This document shows positions 33,761 through 34,245 of a stretch of 34,245 nt of DNA, piece by piece; within the stretch, counting starts at the first letter, position 1, and every line of letters starts with the position of its first letter. The notes under the pieces were generated by a model that saw only the letters and a list, made by a program, of their open reading frames with translations, did not search any database and was not told the origin of the DNA. The DNA is from an uncultured Lachnospiraceae bacterium (GTDB lineage Bacteria; Bacillota; Clostridia; Lachnospirales; Lachnospiraceae). The stretch spans positions 1 through 34,245 of the forward strand of contig CACYEN010000071.1 in NCBI GenBank assembly GCA_902773435.1, in the 5' to 3' direction. Made by a program: the position numbers and the translations under genes.

Positions 33761-34245
33761 AAAAGGCCCCCTTTCAGTTCCGTGAGTTTCGCTCTCCGGT
33801 CGGGAGCCCTCATCAGCGTCTCGCCGATGAGGACGGCGTCCGCCCCGATCTCCCGGAGCCGCTCCACGTCCGCGGCGTCCCTCACGCCGCTCTCCGACAC
33901 GAACAGCACGTCCCCCGGGATCAGCTCCCGGAGCCTACGGCTGTTGTCCGTATCCACGGAGAAGTCCTTCAGGTTCCGGTTGTTGACCCCGATCACCCGC
34001 GCCCCGGCGCGGATCGCGGTCCGGACCTCCTCCTCGTCGTGCGCCTCGACGAGTGCGGAGATCCCGAGTTCGTCGCAGATGCCGATGTACTCCCGGATCT
34101 CCTCCCCGCCCAGGATGGACACGATCAGGAGCACCGCGGAGGCGCCGAGCAGCTTCGCCTCGTAGATCATGTACCCGTCCACCGTGAAGTCCTTCCGGAG
34201 GCAGGGGACGGAGACCTCCCGCGCGATCTCCCGCAGGATGGCGTC
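33757..34245 (-). CDS. trpC: Indole-3-glycerol phosphate synthase TrpC, C-terminal part, cut by window edge
   Basis: Closes the indole ring from CdRP. The open frame runs to the window edge; the visible 162 codons include VPCLRKDFTVDGYMIYEAKLLGAS, with the catalytic lysine region KDF, then ALVEAHDEEE, IGVNNRNLKDF, SESGV and a final LIGETLMRAPD. All are TrpC barrel motifs. The N-terminal part lies beyond 34245. It is upstream of trpF with a 4-base overlap. The operon start and any trp leader are outside the window. Confidence 0.96.
   Translation of the reverse strand, partial: DAILREIAREVSVPCLRKDFTVDGYMIYEAKLLGASAVLLIVSILGGEEIREYIGICDELGISALVEAHDEEEVRTAIRAGARVIGVNNRNLKDFSVDTDNSRRLRELIPGDVLFVSESGVRDAADVERLREIGADAVLIGETLMRAPDRRAKLTELKGGLL

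Noticed and set aside
1..34245. CRISPR arrays, tRNA or rRNA genes, insertion sequences
   Set aside because: None recognised: no spaced identical repeats of CRISPR type, no transposase reading frames, no tRNA-like cloverleaf noticed by eye. A tRNA or IS search was not possible here.

Overview
The window is GC-rich (roughly 60% by eye) bacterial chromosome with tightly packed genes, almost all on the minus strand. Type III glutamine synthetase, NHLM-type peptide exporter genes, strong AGGAGG-like ribosome binding sites and TGnTATAAT promoters suggest a member of the Bacillota, most likely a GC-rich clostridial (Lachnospiraceae-like) anaerobe. This assignment is inference; there is no rRNA in the window.

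Layout in coordinate order (minus-strand operons read right to left). 1-8900 is nitrogen and amino-sugar metabolism: the 5' part of glmS, gltD, gltB and a type III glutamine synthetase (glnN) with a terminator hairpin in its leader. 9118-9966 is an HTH protein fused to a RelA/SpoT-type HD hydrolase domain, with its own extended -10 promoter and AT-rich palindromes. 10180-25945 is the accessory region: a 13-gene, one-strand cluster. Its first block (25945 to 20839) encodes a short membrane-fusion-like protein, a C39 peptidase-ABC transporter and a second ABC transporter, the architecture of NHLM/NHLP bacteriocin exporters. Its second block (20697 to 10180, with its own TGGTATAAT promoter) encodes three NeuD/PglD-like left-handed beta-helix proteins, two acyl carrier proteins, FabD, FabH, two SDR reductases, an AMP-dependent acyl ligase, an acyl-CoA carboxylase beta subunit and a cation diffusion facilitator.

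26143-27915 encodes a secreted protein with an SH3-like domain, a strict 39-residue Cys/His repeat and two peptidoglycan-binding domains, directly upstream of the exporter. 28154-28981 is a lone plus-strand exonuclease III gene. 29071-31053 is an intracellular GH120-type beta-xylosidase with its own promoter. 31196-34245 is the 3' part of a trp operon (trpC-F-B-A, overlapping genes).

The most unusual part is 10180-25945. It joins a peptidase-type peptide exporter to a minimal fatty-acyl assembly line that can load malonyl, condense once and reduce, but carries no elongating ketosynthase, dehydratase or enoyl reductase, no biotin carboxylase, and no recognisable precursor peptide. A reasonable hypothesis is a pathway that makes a short (hydroxy)acyl unit on a dedicated carrier protein, transfers it to an unknown acceptor, and exports the product. 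That function is inferred from gene content only.
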